A DNA stretch of 64,000 bases from Paraburkholderia sp. LEh10 (lineage in GTDB: Bacteria > Pseudomonadota > Gammaproteobacteria > Burkholderiales > Burkholderiaceae). Under the pieces are notes generated by a model. The model was not told the origin of the DNA. It was given only the letters and a program-made list of their open reading frames with translations, and searched no databases. Shown piece after piece: positions 26,337 through 35,057 of the stretch. Where the stretch lies: assembly GCF_017814945.1 (NCBI RefSeq), contig NZ_JAGIPX010000023.1, forward strand, positions 1 through 64,000, given 5' to 3'. Numbering within the stretch: the first letter of the stretch is position 1; each line of letters opens with the position of its first letter. A program made the translations under genes and the position numbers.

Positions 26337-26745
26337 GGCTTGTCTTCCGTGCAGAGTCAGTCCGGGCATCGTACTTCACTTTGCAGACCCGGCTTGTGCG
26401 TGCTGCCTCACGCATGCGAGCAAACCCGCGTTCGGACCGCTTTGCGCACGACCGTTATAGAACAGCGGAAGCCTTCGAAGTTGCCGTCATGACGGCCTGG
26501 AAGCTGTCACGCGGCGCTCGGCGCCGCAGAGTACCCGCGGACAGCCGCCGCGCGCAACGCAGCGCTCGCCTTCGAATGGGTCCATCGGCGTGCGGGCCGC
26601 GTTCCGTCTTGTCGTGCGTTGGGTGTCGCGCGCGGATTGCGACTGTGCCGTTTCGGCGCTGCTCCGAAAGCCACGTGATGCTTGTCTGCTTCGTCTAACC
26701 TGTCATAAGTGCTACGATGCCTGGGTGACGACGATGGAGGTGGAA
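26337..26745. other. Intergenic region, nothing recognised
   Basis: 409 bases between the divergent DUF72 and DUF3892 genes. There is no open frame with protein-like character. A TTGTCT at about 26681 upstream of the DUF3892 gene could be part of its promoter. Confidence 0.35.
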
Positions 26746-27054
26746 ATGGCGACCTATGCTATCGATGCCGTACGCATTAACCCTATGACTGACCGCGTCA
26801 CCCACGTCCGTTGGGCCCTCGTCAATCCTAAAACGAATGAATGGCTTTCGCCGCACGAGATCGTCGAAGTCAGGGACGTCGTGACGGCGATCCACGCGGG
26901 CAATGCCGTCTGGTCGCTGTTCACGCTGGGCGGCATGAATCTGCTCGGACCCAAGATCAAAACGGTTTCGCACGCCGACGGCAACGACGGGATTGATACC
27001 GACGTGCCGGACGGCCACGTCGAAAAGTTCATCGACGATTTACCGCGCGTCTGA
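26746..27054 (+). CDS. DUF3892 domain protein
   Basis: Encodes 102 residues. The first half, YAIDAVRINPMTDRVTHVRW, has the pattern I associate with DUF3892, a small beta-rich domain of unknown function often found in stress-related loci. The start at 26746 has GGAGG ending six bases before it; an ATG at 26734 would lie on top of that site. The C-terminal half (TVSHADGNDGIDTDV) is polar. No operon partner is visible. Confidence 0.75.
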   Translation: MATYAIDAVRINPMTDRVTHVRWALVNPKTNEWLSPHEIVEVRDVVTAIHAGNAVWSLFTLGGMNLLGPKIKTVSHADGNDGIDTDVPDGHVEKFIDDLPRV

Positions 27055-27349
27055 GCGCTTCAGCGCCCGCGATGTCCCGCGCGCGCTGCCCGATTCCCGG
27101 TTTCGCGCGCCGCCCGCGTTTGACGCGGGCGCTGCGCGCGCGGCATCGCGCAATGCGGCTTCGCACAAAATGCTGCGTTCCGGCACTACATTCAATTCCG
27201 GCAGCCGATAATAAGCATTGCGTTTCGCATGCGGATTGGCGGTGCCTTTGAGTGGCGCAGCTTCACGCTGCCTTGTATCCGGCACCGCTGCAATCACGGG
27301 AAAACAACCGAACCGATGGGCGGAGCCAAATGTTCCGCAGGAGACAGCC

Positions 27350-29002
27350 ATGACGCATATGTTCGATGCGGGACTCGGCCGGCGCGAGGCCAACTACGTC
27401 CCGCTGACGCCGATCGATTTCATCGCGCGGGCGGCTGAAGTCTATGGCGACCGGCTCGCCGTCGTGCATGGCGACGTGCGCCGCAACTGGCGCGAAACCT
27501 ACGAACGCGCGCGGCGTCTCGCGAGCGCGCTGCAACGCGCGGGCATCGGCCGCGGCGATACGGTCGCGGCGCTGTTGCCGAACATTCCGCCGATGATCGA
27601 AGCGCATTTCGGCGTGCCGATGGCGGGCGCCGTGCTGAATACGCTGAACACGCGGCTCGACATCGCGTCGATTCTCTATATGCTGCGCCATGGCGATGCG
27701 AAGGCGCTGATCGTCGATACCGAATACGGCGAGCTTGCGAGGTGCGCGGCGCAGGAGTGTGCGCAACTGCGCATCGTCAGCGTGAGCGATGCGATGCCCG
27801 CCGACGCGCAATGCTTTGAGCACGCAACCGACTATGAAGCGTTTCTGCAAGGCGGCGATCCGCAATTCGCGTGGACGCCGCCCGCCGACGAATGGGACGC
27901 CATTGCGCTGAACTACACGTCGGGCACGACGGGCGAGCCGAAGGGCGTCGTCTATCACCATCGCGGCGCGTATCTGAACGCGCTCAGCAATATCCTCGAA
28001 TGGGACATGCCGAAGCATGCGGTGTACCTGTGGACGCTGCCGCTCTTTCACTGCAACGGCTGGTGCTTTCCGTGGACGGTCGCGGCGCGCGCGGGCGTCA
28101 ACGTATGTCTGCGCAAGTTCGATCCGAAGCTCGTGTTCGACCTGATTCGCCGCGAGCAGGTCACCCACTATTGCGGCGCGCCCATCGTGCAGAGCGCGCT
28201 CGCGAATGCGCCCGCGCAATGGCGCGAAGGCATCGCGCATCGCGTGTCGACGATGGTCGCGGGCGCGGCTCCGTCGCCTGCCGTGATCGCGCGAATGAAG
28301 TCGATCGGTTTCGATCTGACGCATGTCTACGGCCTGACGGAAGTGTACGGGCCGGCGTCCGTGTGCGCGAAGCAGGACGCATGGGATGCCCTCGCCGACG
28401 ATGAACGCACGCGGCTCACCGCGCGGCAAGGCGTGCGTTACCACCTGCAGGCCGCCATCGACGTGCGCGATCCCGATACGCTCGATCCCGTGCCGCGCGA
28501 CGGCGAGACGATCGGCGAGCTGATGTTTCGCGGCAATATCTGCATGAAGGGCTATCTGAAGAACGAGCGCGCCACCGATGCGGCTTTCCGCGGCGGCTGG
28601 TTCCATACGGGCGACCTCGGTGTGATCACGGAAGACGGCTACGTGCGCATCAAGGATCGCAGCAAGGACATCATCATTTCCGGCGGCGAAAACATTTCGA
28701 GCATCGAGATCGAAGATGCGCTGTACCGGCATCCCGCCGTATCGGTGGCGGCCGTGGTCGCGATGCCGGACGCGAAATGGGGCGAAGTGCCATGCGCATT
28801 CGTCGAGTTGAAGGAGGGCATGGACGCGAGCGTCGAAGAAATCATTGCGCATTGCCGGCAATTTCTGGCGGGCTTCAAATTGCCTAAAGCCGTCTTCTTC
28901 GGAGAATTACCGAAAACATCGACGGGCAAGATTCAGAAATTCGAATTGCGCGCGCGCGTCAAGTCGTCGAGTGCAATCGATCAGGAGCGCGGGAACACGT
29001 AG
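27350..29002 (+). CDS. Acyl-CoA synthetase (AMP-binding, medium-chain / DmdB-like)
   Basis: Encodes 550 residues of the ANL superfamily. The P-loop-like YTSGTTGEPKGVVYHHRG, the adenylate site YGLTEVYGP, the GGWFHTGDLGVI hinge region and the C-terminal KTSTGKIQKFELR with the catalytic Lys are all present. The sequence resembles enzymes that activate medium-chain or methylthiopropionate-type acids. ATP and CoA are the cosubstrates and the product is an acyl-CoA. GGAG seven bases upstream sets the start at 27350. There is no operon partner, so the physiological acid is uncertain. Confidence 0.88.
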   Translation: MTHMFDAGLGRREANYVPLTPIDFIARAAEVYGDRLAVVHGDVRRNWRETYERARRLASALQRAGIGRGDTVAALLPNIPPMIEAHFGVPMAGAVLNTLNTRLDIASILYMLRHGDAKALIVDTEYGELARCAAQECAQLRIVSVSDAMPADAQCFEHATDYEAFLQGGDPQFAWTPPADEWDAIALNYTSGTTGEPKGVVYHHRGAYLNALSNILEWDMPKHAVYLWTLPLFHCNGWCFPWTVAARAGVNVCLRKFDPKLVFDLIRREQVTHYCGAPIVQSALANAPAQWREGIAHRVSTMVAGAAPSPAVIARMKSIGFDLTHVYGLTEVYGPASVCAKQDAWDALADDERTRLTARQGVRYHLQAAIDVRDPDTLDPVPRDGETIGELMFRGNICMKGYLKNERATDAAFRGGWFHTGDLGVITEDGYVRIKDRSKDIIISGGENISSIEIEDALYRHPAVSVAAVVAMPDAKWGEVPCAFVELKEGMDASVEEIIAHCRQFLAGFKLPKAVFFGELPKTSTGKIQKFELRARVKSSSAIDQERGNT

Positions 29003-29329
29003 CATGCTTATGGTTCGATCCGCGCAAACGTAGAGCCCGCGCCGCTTTGCGCGCATGTCGGCGTTGCGGACCCGGCAATGGGTGCTAGAATCCCGTTCAA
29101 ATCAGGGAAGCGGCCTTGGCTCATCAGGGCTACATGGGGAAATTGCGGTAAGCATCGTACGACTTTTCGCCACCATTCAGTTTGTCGAATATTTCCAGTA
29201 TCCGCGAGTGACTTCCAAGGTTCGCGGATATTGGCGAATTCGTATTAAGGCTTGCTGGAAGCGCAAAGCCTTTAATCTATTTAACGCGCGCTTGTCAGGC
29301 CGCGTAGTTCGATACGTTATCGGCACGTT
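29003..29329. other. Intergenic region with an extended inverted repeat
   Basis: The gap before the second H-NS-like gene is AT-richer than its flanks. It contains a 9-bp perfect inverted repeat, TATCCGCGA at 29199-29207 with TCGCGGATA at 29222-29230. The similarity continues outwards (CGAAT and CCA blocks) to about 29186-29242. This could be an operator or an RNA hairpin in the leader of 29330. No gene was seen. Confidence 0.45.
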
Positions 29330-29584
29330 ATGAAAGAGCGAGAGGAACATAGGACGCTCGACCTCGACGGTCAAGCGCGCGAGCGGCTGATCCTGTGGAT
29401 CCGGCGGCGCATGGAAGAATTCGGCATTACGCTCGATGATCTCGAAGCGGCACTCGCCGTCGACGCCGCCACGCCGAAATACCGCGACGCTTTTGGACAC
29501 GAATGGGACGGCAGGGGCGAGCGCCCCGACTGGCTCACGCGCGCCGTCAACGCCGGCCAGGACATCGAGCACTTCCGCGTCTGA
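29330..29584 (+). CDS. Short H-NS-family nucleoid protein (paralogue 2)
   Basis: Encodes 84 residues with the same two-part layout as 1989-2240: a short helical arm (LDGQARERLILWIRRRMEEF) and a C-terminal H-NS DNA-binding motif (Y-x-D-x2-G-x2-W-D-G-R-G-x2-P-D-W-L, then TRAVNAGQD). The two paralogues are clearly homologous over their whole length. Each could bind curved AT-rich DNA and may form mixed oligomers with full-length H-NS. No good ribosome site precedes the ATG, so leaderless or weak translation is possible. The inverted repeat upstream may regulate it. Confidence 0.82.
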   Translation: MKEREEHRTLDLDGQARERLILWIRRRMEEFGITLDDLEAALAVDAATPKYRDAFGHEWDGRGERPDWLTRAVNAGQDIEHFRV

Positions 29585-29661
29585 AGTGCAAGCAATGGCG
29601 CTTTGCTTTTCCGTTTCCCTATCCGTTTGAGCGCCGCGCGACTCTTCTCACGGAGATTGTG

Positions 29662-30447
29662 ATGTCCGACACCACCACGCCGCATGCCGGGTATGGCAGC
29701 GAAGAATGGGCGCTACGCTGCGAGCTTGCCGCGCTTTATCGGCTCGTTGCGCATTTGCGCATGACCGACCTGATCGACACGCATATCACCGCGCGCGTCG
29801 CGGGTCCCGAGCATCACTTTCTGATCAACCGCTATGGCGTGCTCTTTCACGAAATGCGCGCGTCGGATCTCGTGAAGATCGATCGCGACGGGCGCGTCGT
29901 CGAAGCCGCGGATCGCGTCGCCGCCGAGCCGCAGCGCTATCGCGTGAATGCGGCGGGCTTCACGATTCATTCGGCCATTCATATGGCGCGGCCCGATCTG
30001 CGCTTCGTGATTCACACGCACACGCCGGCGGGTTCGGCCGTATCGGCGCAAAAACAGGGCTTGTTGCCGATCAGCCAGCATGCGCTGAAGTTCTACGGTG
30101 CGCTCGCGTATCACGACTATGAAGGCATCGCGCTCGATCTCGGCGAACGTGAGCGGCTCGTCGCCGATCTGGGTTCGCACAATGCGATGATCCTGCGCAA
30201 TCACGGCTTGCTCGCGGGCGGCAAGTCGGCGGCGATGGCGTTTCAGGAGATCTACTTCCTCGAACGCGCGTGCCAGATCCAGATCAACGCGCTTGCCGGC
30301 AACGCGGAATTGACGCTGCCGCCCGAGTCCGTGCGCAAGCTCACGGCGAGCCAGTTCGCGCGCGACGACGAGGAAGGCATCGCGCAGCTCGCATGGGAAG
30401 CGGCGCTGCGGCTGATCGATACGTCCGTTGCCGATTACCGCAGTTAA
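29662..30447 (+). CDS. Class II aldolase/adducin family protein
   Basis: Encodes 261 residues with the class II aldolase fold: DLIDTHITARVAG near the N-terminus, then the zinc site HTHTPAG and HNAMILRNHG, the third His being in the last block. The family includes fuculose- and ribulose-phosphate aldolases and decarboxylases acting on acid sugars. This subgroup, about 260 residues without a sugar-phosphate signature, is often unassigned. CGGAG lies about seven bases upstream of the ATG at 29662. It is monocistronic, 77 bases after the H-NS-like gene. Confidence 0.85.
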   Translation: MSDTTTPHAGYGSEEWALRCELAALYRLVAHLRMTDLIDTHITARVAGPEHHFLINRYGVLFHEMRASDLVKIDRDGRVVEAADRVAAEPQRYRVNAAGFTIHSAIHMARPDLRFVIHTHTPAGSAVSAQKQGLLPISQHALKFYGALAYHDYEGIALDLGERERLVADLGSHNAMILRNHGLLAGGKSAAMAFQEIYFLERACQIQINALAGNAELTLPPESVRKLTASQFARDDEEGIAQLAWEAALRLIDTSVADYRS

Positions 30448-30459
30448 TGCGGAAGAACC

Positions 30460-30485
30460 AAAAAAAAGCCCGCGTCGAAGCGGGC
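30460..30485 (-). terminator. Rho-independent terminator of pcaHG
   Basis: The 6-bp GC stem 30468-30473 / 30480-30485 has a GTCGAA loop. Eight A at 30460-30467 on the plus strand give a U-tract after the stem on the minus strand. It lies about 120 bases beyond the pcaG stop and may be shared weakly with the convergent aldolase gene. Confidence 0.8.
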
Positions 30486-30607
30486 GTCCAAAACTGCTCG
30501 GAGTTTCGTTGCGCGATTTGACTCGCGCAACGCATCGTAGCGCCCGCTTATGAATACGTGATGAACCTTGCATAAGATGCATGCAAGGCAGGGCGCTTTG
30601 CATCGCA

Positions 30608-31198
30608 TCAAACGTCGAAGAACACCGTTTCGTTCGATCCTTGCATATGGATGTCGAAGCGATAGACGGCGTTGCCGCCGCTCGTCTCACGCCTCGCAAC
30701 CAGCGTCGCGCGGCGTTCGGCGGGCACGCTTGCGAGCACCGGGTCCTTGTCGTTCGCGGCCGCTTCGTCGTCGAAGTAGATGCGCGTGAACGTGTGCAGC
30801 AGCATGCCGCGCATCGTGACGATCACGTTCAGATGCGGCGCTTCATCGGGCGATGCACGGCCCGGCTTCACCGTTTCGATGATGAAGCGTTTATGCGGGT
30901 CCGTGCCCGTGCCGAAGCGCGCAAAGCCGCGAAAGCCCGTCTTTGCGACTTCGTCACGCGATTGCGGATAGCGGCCTTCGCTGTCCACCTGCTGCACTTC
31001 GATCATCGCGTCGCCGATCGCGGCGCCGTCGCCGTCGAACACCTGGCCGACCACGGTGATGTGCTCGCCTGCTGCCTCGCGGTCGGCGAGGACGCCCGAA
31101 AACAGGCTCTTCAGGTCGAAGTTGTATTGCTGCGGGCACAGGCCATAGGCGAAGTACGGTCCGACCGTTTGCGAAGGGGTCTGCTTAAGCGTCGTCAT
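30608..31198 (-). CDS. pcaG: Protocatechuate 3,4-dioxygenase alpha subunit
   Basis: Encodes 196 residues, the standard alpha-subunit length. It begins TLKQTPSQTVGPYFAYGL, the signature N-terminus of PcaG, and includes the intradiol-dioxygenase beta-sandwich (VVGQVFDGDGAAIGDAMIEV, HLNVIVTMRGML). The alpha subunit lacks the iron ligands but forms half of each active site. With PcaH it cleaves protocatechuate between the hydroxyls to 3-carboxy-cis,cis-muconate, entering the beta-ketoadipate pathway. It lies two bases after pcaH in the same operon. Confidence 0.95.
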   Translation of the reverse strand: MTTLKQTPSQTVGPYFAYGLCPQQYNFDLKSLFSGVLADREAAGEHITVVGQVFDGDGAAIGDAMIEVQQVDSEGRYPQSRDEVAKTGFRGFARFGTGTDPHKRFIIETVKPGRASPDEAPHLNVIVTMRGMLLHTFTRIYFDDEAAANDKDPVLASVPAERRATLVARRETSGGNAVYRFDIHMQGSNETVFFDV

Positions 31199-31200
31199 GA

Positions 31201-31905
31201 TTAGCGCTCCATCGGGGTTTCGTTCGGACCGCGCAGCACGATGTCGAATTCGTAGCCGAGCGCGTAGTTCTCTTGTGTCACGTCGAGCGTGAAGCGCGAG
31301 ATCAGCCGGTCGCGGGCGCCTTCCGGCGTGCCCTGGAAGATGGGATCGTATTGCAGCAGCGGATCGCCGGGGAAGTACATCTGCGTGACGAGCCGCGAGC
31401 CGAAGTAGTCGCCGAACAGCGAGAAGTGAATGTGATTCGGGCGCCATGCGTTCGGGTGATTGCCCCACGGATACGCACCGGGCTTGATCGTCATGAAGCG
31501 ATAGCGGCCTTCGTTGTCGGTCAGGCAGCGGCCGGCGCCGAGGAAGTTCGGATCGAGGGGCGCGTCGTGCTGGTCGTTCTTGTGCACGTAGCGGCCGGCG
31601 GCGTTCGCCTGCCACACCTCGACGAGCGTATTGCGCACCGGGCGGCCGCCTTCGTCGAGCACGCGGCCCGTCACGATGATGCGTTCGCCGAGCGGCTCAC
31701 CGTTTTTCGCGGCGTTGCGCGTCAGGTCGTTGTCGAGCGGACCCAGATCTTCCGCGCCGTAGACGGGCACGCGCTGGTCGCGCAGACGCTCCTTCAGTGG
31801 AATCAGCGCACGCGTGGGGCCGCGCTTGACGGACGAGCCATACGGCGGGTGGATATAGGCGGGATGCGAGGGAAAGTCACGCGGACTCAGAATGGAATCG
31901 TCCAT
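31201..31905 (-). CDS. pcaH: Protocatechuate 3,4-dioxygenase beta subunit
   Basis: Encodes 234 residues. The ferric-iron ligands are recognisable: Tyr106 (AAGRYVHKN), Tyr145 (KPGAYPWGN), His158 and His160 (RPNHIHFSLFG). This is the catalytic subunit of the alpha-beta heteromer. The ribosome site GGAGACATCTG precedes the Met at 31905. The genes pcaHG are divergent from pcaQ, 108 bases apart, so activation by PcaQ with beta-ketoadipate as coinducer is expected from the family. The other pca genes (pcaB, C, D, I, J, F) are not in this window. Confidence 0.95.
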   Translation of the reverse strand: MDDSILSPRDFPSHPAYIHPPYGSSVKRGPTRALIPLKERLRDQRVPVYGAEDLGPLDNDLTRNAAKNGEPLGERIIVTGRVLDEGGRPVRNTLVEVWQANAAGRYVHKNDQHDAPLDPNFLGAGRCLTDNEGRYRFMTIKPGAYPWGNHPNAWRPNHIHFSLFGDYFGSRLVTQMYFPGDPLLQYDPIFQGTPEGARDRLISRFTLDVTQENYALGYEFDIVLRGPNETPMER

Positions 31906-31968
31906 CAGATGTCTCCTTGGGGATTCGTTTATGGCTAGTGGATGACGTGACTTTATAGAAGCGAAGAA

Positions 31969-32019
31969 GTTATGCAAAATGACGTTTTTTCGAATCTCGT
32001 ATAACGATCCGTTATGCAA
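31969..32019. promoter_or_regulatory. Candidate PcaQ binding region between pcaH and pcaQ
   Basis: A perfect dyad, ATAACG at 32001-32006 and CGTTAT at 32010-32015, overlaps the pcaQ start codon (32014). It resembles the ATAAC-N4-GTTA-type PcaQ site known from rhizobia. In addition GTTATGCAA occurs at 31969-31977 and again at 32011-32019, 42 bases or four helical turns apart, as expected for cooperative LysR binding. Position and symmetry are seen; binding is inferred. Confidence 0.6.
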
Positions 32020-33108
32020 CGCAGCCTCGCGGACAGCCGCGTCAAATTCCGGCATCTGCAGTGCTTTCTGGCCGTCGCACAGTTCGGCGGCGTGCAGAAG
32101 GCGGCCGAGAGCCTGTCGATCACGCAGCCCGCCGTATCGAAGACGGTCGCGGAGCTCGAAGACATTCTGGGCGTGCGTCTGTTCGAGCGCGGCCGCCACG
32201 GCGCCGTGCCGACCCGCGAAGGGCAGCTTTTCATGTCACACGCGAGCGCCTGCGTGAGCGCGCTGCGGCAGGGCGTCGATCTGCTCTCGCGCGCCGAAGG
32301 CGAGGCCGCCGCGACGCTCGATATCGGCGTGCTGCCGACGGTGGCCACGTCGCTCGTGCCGCCCGTGCTGCGCTTGTTCCGCGAGCAGTGGCCCAATGCG
32401 ATCATGCGGTTCGCGACGGGTTCGAACACCGAATTGCTGGAGCGCCTGAAGGCGGGCGCGATCGAATTCGCCGTCGGCAGGCTGGCCGATCCCGAGCGGA
32501 TGGTGGGGCTCACGTTCGAGCAGTTGTATAGCGAGCCGCTCATCGCCGTCGTGCGCGTGGGGCATCCGATGACGACGGCCGCGGTGTCGCCCGCCACGCA
32601 GCTTTCCAACTTTCCCGTCGTCGTGCCGCCTTACGGCACGCTGATCCGGCAATCGGCGGAAAGCCTGCTGCGCGCGTGGGCCGCGCCGCCGTTGTCGTCG
32701 TTTGTCGAGGTGCTGTCGGTGTCGGTGGGGCGCGCGCTCGCGCTCGAAAACGACGCCGTGTGGTTCGTGCCGCGCAGCGCGATCGAGTACGAGCTGGCGC
32801 ATGGCTTGCTGGCCCCGCTACCGTTGCCTGTCGCGGGCACCGAGGAGCCTGTCGGGCTGATCCTGCGCTCCGACACGCAGCCCACGCCAGCCGGCCGCGC
32901 GCTGATCGACGCCGTGCGCAAGGTCGCGCGTGAGAGGCTCGCACGCAACGCCCAGGCGCGTGCCGAAGAAGAGAATGGAAAGGCGGCCGCAAAGAGCCGC
33001 GCCAGGAAAGACGCGAAGGGCGGCGTCAAGGCGGATGCGAAGCGCGGCGCGAGGGCGCCGAGAGGCGGCAAGGCCACGCGCGCACCGCGCCAGAAGATGC
33101 AGCTTTGA
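32014..33108 (+). CDS. pcaQ: PcaQ, LysR-family activator of pca genes
   Basis: Encodes 364 residues. The N-terminus (VKFRHLQCFLAVAQFGGVQK, AAESLSITQPAVSKTVAELE) is the PcaQ/GbpR-type HTH. The effector domain includes LDIGVLPTVATSLVPPVL and VPPYGTLIRQSAESLL. It should activate the divergent pcaHG in response to beta-ketoadipate. The protein is about 50 residues longer than usual: from ~315 to the end it carries a Lys/Arg/Ala-rich, low-complexity tail, which is odd for the family. The operator-like dyad overlaps its own start, which suggests autoregulation. Confidence 0.9.
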   Translation: MQRSLADSRVKFRHLQCFLAVAQFGGVQKAAESLSITQPAVSKTVAELEDILGVRLFERGRHGAVPTREGQLFMSHASACVSALRQGVDLLSRAEGEAAATLDIGVLPTVATSLVPPVLRLFREQWPNAIMRFATGSNTELLERLKAGAIEFAVGRLADPERMVGLTFEQLYSEPLIAVVRVGHPMTTAAVSPATQLSNFPVVVPPYGTLIRQSAESLLRAWAAPPLSSFVEVLSVSVGRALALENDAVWFVPRSAIEYELAHGLLAPLPLPVAGTEEPVGLILRSDTQPTPAGRALIDAVRKVARERLARNAQARAEEENGKAAAKSRARKDAKGGVKADAKRGARAPRGGKATRAPRQKMQL

Positions 33109-33226
33109 ACTGGTTAGTACAAAATTGTGGTTGCGGGAGTGCCCGTGCGCGGTGTAAAACACGGTGCGCGGCAAGCCCGATCCGTTTGTCTGTCGAGTTT
33201 GAATAGCACGATCCATGGAGATGCAC

Positions 33227-34363
33227 ATGCCCAGCGACCTGCCGACCCCCAACGACGCCCTGAAGGCCGTCGCGGACCCGGAGCACAATCCGCTCGGCAC
33301 AGCCGGTATCGAGTTCGTAGAGTTCGCCGCACGCCATCCGCAGGTGCTCGCCGATACCTTCGTGAAGCTCGGCTTCAAGCCTATCGCGCGCCACATCAGC
33401 AAGGACGTGACGCTGTTCCGCCAAGCCGAGATGAATTTCCTGCTGAACGCGGAGCCCGATTCGTTCGCCGAGCGTTACGCGCAGGAATATGGCGTGGGCA
33501 TCTGCGCAATCGGCATTCGCGTCGCCGACGCACAGCGCGCGTACGACCGCGCGGTCGAGTTGGGTGCGTGGGCCTTCGAAGGCGAGCGTGTCGGCAAGGG
33601 TGAGCTCGTCATTCCCGCCATCCAGGGCATCGGCGATTCGCATATTTACTTCGTTGACCGCTGGCGCGGGCGTGGCGGCCAGAAGGGCGGCCTTGGCGAC
33701 ATCTCGATCTTCGACATCGACTTTCGTCCCATCGAGCCCAGCACCGCGCAGGCCGATCTGAGCCACGCGGGCACGGGCCTCGTCGCCGTCGATCACCTGA
33801 CGCAAACGGTCGGCGCGGGGCGCATGCAGGAATGGCTCGACTTCTATCGCGAGCTGCTCAACTTCCGCGAGATCCACGAGTTGCATGCGAACTGGCATGT
33901 GTCGGCGGAATCGCGCGTGATGGTGTCGCCGTGCGGCGCGATCCGCATTCCGCTGTATGAGGAAGGCACGCGGCGCACGAACCTGATGCACGAATATCTG
34001 CCCGATCATCCGGGTGAAGGCGTGCAGCACATCGCGCTCGCCACCGACGATATCTTCGCGTGCGTCGATCAGCTGCTCGCCAACGGCATCGAACTGGTCG
34101 AGCCGCCGCCGCGTTATTACGATCAGATCGATGCGCGCCTGCCGGGGCATGGGCTCGATATCGAACGGCTCAGGCGCGGGCGCATTCTCGTCGACGGCGA
34201 GATCGGCGCGGGCGGCGTGCCGCTGCTGTTCTTCCAGACGTTCGTGCGGCGGCGCGAAGGGGAAATCTTCTTTGAGATCGTGCAGCGCAAAGGCCACCAC
34301 GGTTTCGGCGAGGGCAACCTTGGCGCGCTTGCGCAGGCGCGCGCGGCTTCCGCGGCTTCGTAA
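33227..34363 (+). CDS. hpd: 4-Hydroxyphenylpyruvate dioxygenase
   Basis: Encodes 378 residues with two VOC domains. The Fe(II) ligands are His190 (VAVDHLTQTV), His268 (GVQHIALAT) and Glu350 (EIFFEIVQRKG), in the positions and contexts typical of HPPD. The C-terminal GFGEGN gate motif is also present. The enzyme turns 4-hydroxyphenylpyruvate into homogentisate in tyrosine catabolism. ATG at 33215 and 33221 also lie in frame; GGAG at 33217-33220 favours 33227. It stands near pcaQ, but its pathway partners (homogentisate dioxygenase and others) are not here. 4-Hydroxymandelate synthase is a less likely alternative. Confidence 0.9.
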   Translation: MPSDLPTPNDALKAVADPEHNPLGTAGIEFVEFAARHPQVLADTFVKLGFKPIARHISKDVTLFRQAEMNFLLNAEPDSFAERYAQEYGVGICAIGIRVADAQRAYDRAVELGAWAFEGERVGKGELVIPAIQGIGDSHIYFVDRWRGRGGQKGGLGDISIFDIDFRPIEPSTAQADLSHAGTGLVAVDHLTQTVGAGRMQEWLDFYRELLNFREIHELHANWHVSAESRVMVSPCGAIRIPLYEEGTRRTNLMHEYLPDHPGEGVQHIALATDDIFACVDQLLANGIELVEPPPRYYDQIDARLPGHGLDIERLRRGRILVDGEIGAGGVPLLFFQTFVRRREGEIFFEIVQRKGHHGFGEGNLGALAQARAASAAS

Positions 34364-34391
34364 GGAGCCTTGTTTCAGGGCGCCTCGCCCG

Positions 34392-35021
34392 TTATTTCTT
34401 CGATGCTCCGCCGTTGCCCGCTTGCGGCAGATCGGCGTTCGTCGCCATCCACAGTACTTCGGCGTCTTGCTCGCTCGTCGAAACGGCCGCATGTCCCGTG
34501 CGGCTGTCGAAGTAGATGCTGTCGCCCGCATTCAGATGTGTCGGTGCGTAAAGCTCCGAATACAGGCAGACGCTGCCGCTGATCACGTACAGAAACTCTT
34601 CGCCTTCGTGACGGCCCCAATCGTCGAACGCATCCAGCGTGTGCGCGGTGATGCGGATACGAAACGGCAGCATCGCCTTGTGCGCGAGGTCCGTCGCGAG
34701 GAGCTCCATCTGGTAGCCGCGATACGCGTGACGCTGTCCCTCGTCCTTGCGCGTGAGCGCGCGCCGGCCGCTCGCGTTGACCTTCGGTGTTGAGCCGAAC
34801 AGTTCGCCCAGATCGATCTTCAGGCCGACGACGATCTTCTGCAGCACGTCGAAGGTCGGCGACATCAGGCCGTTTTCGACCTTCGACAACGTGGAGCGCG
34901 ACACGCCGCACAAACGGCTGGCGGTTTCGAGCGTCAGGTCGTGTGCGAGCCGCGCGGCGCGCACACGCCGGCCGAGGTCCGACGTTGAGGGTTCGGGCGA
35001 CTTGGTGAGCGAGGTGTCCAT
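34392..35021 (-). CDS. XRE-family regulator with cupin domain
   Basis: Encodes 209 residues. The N-terminal HTH spans about 16-72 (LTLETASRLCGVSRSTLSKVENGLMSPTFDVL). The C-terminal cupin spans about 125-195 (HEGEEFLYVISGSVCLYSELYAP, LNAGDSIYFDSRTGHAA), which usually senses a small metabolite. Such regulators commonly control neighbouring amino-acid or amine catabolic operons. It is divergent from the ALDH7 gene across 324 bases that contain repeated GATTTCCGAT-like sites, so it probably represses both itself and the aldehyde dehydrogenase operon. Confidence 0.88.
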   Translation of the reverse strand: MDTSLTKSPEPSTSDLGRRVRAARLAHDLTLETASRLCGVSRSTLSKVENGLMSPTFDVLQKIVVGLKIDLGELFGSTPKVNASGRRALTRKDEGQRHAYRGYQMELLATDLAHKAMLPFRIRITAHTLDAFDDWGRHEGEEFLYVISGSVCLYSELYAPTHLNAGDSIYFDSRTGHAAVSTSEQDAEVLWMATNADLPQAGNGGASKK

Positions 35022-35057
35022 GAGCTTGAATGCGAGGGCGGCGCAATGCCTGGGGTG

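Noticed and set aside
33227..34363. 3-Dehydroshikimate dehydratase (QuiC-type) instead of HPPD, given nearby pca genes
   Set aside because: That enzyme has an extra N-terminal TIM barrel; this protein is two VOC domains with the HPPD ligand set and gate motif.
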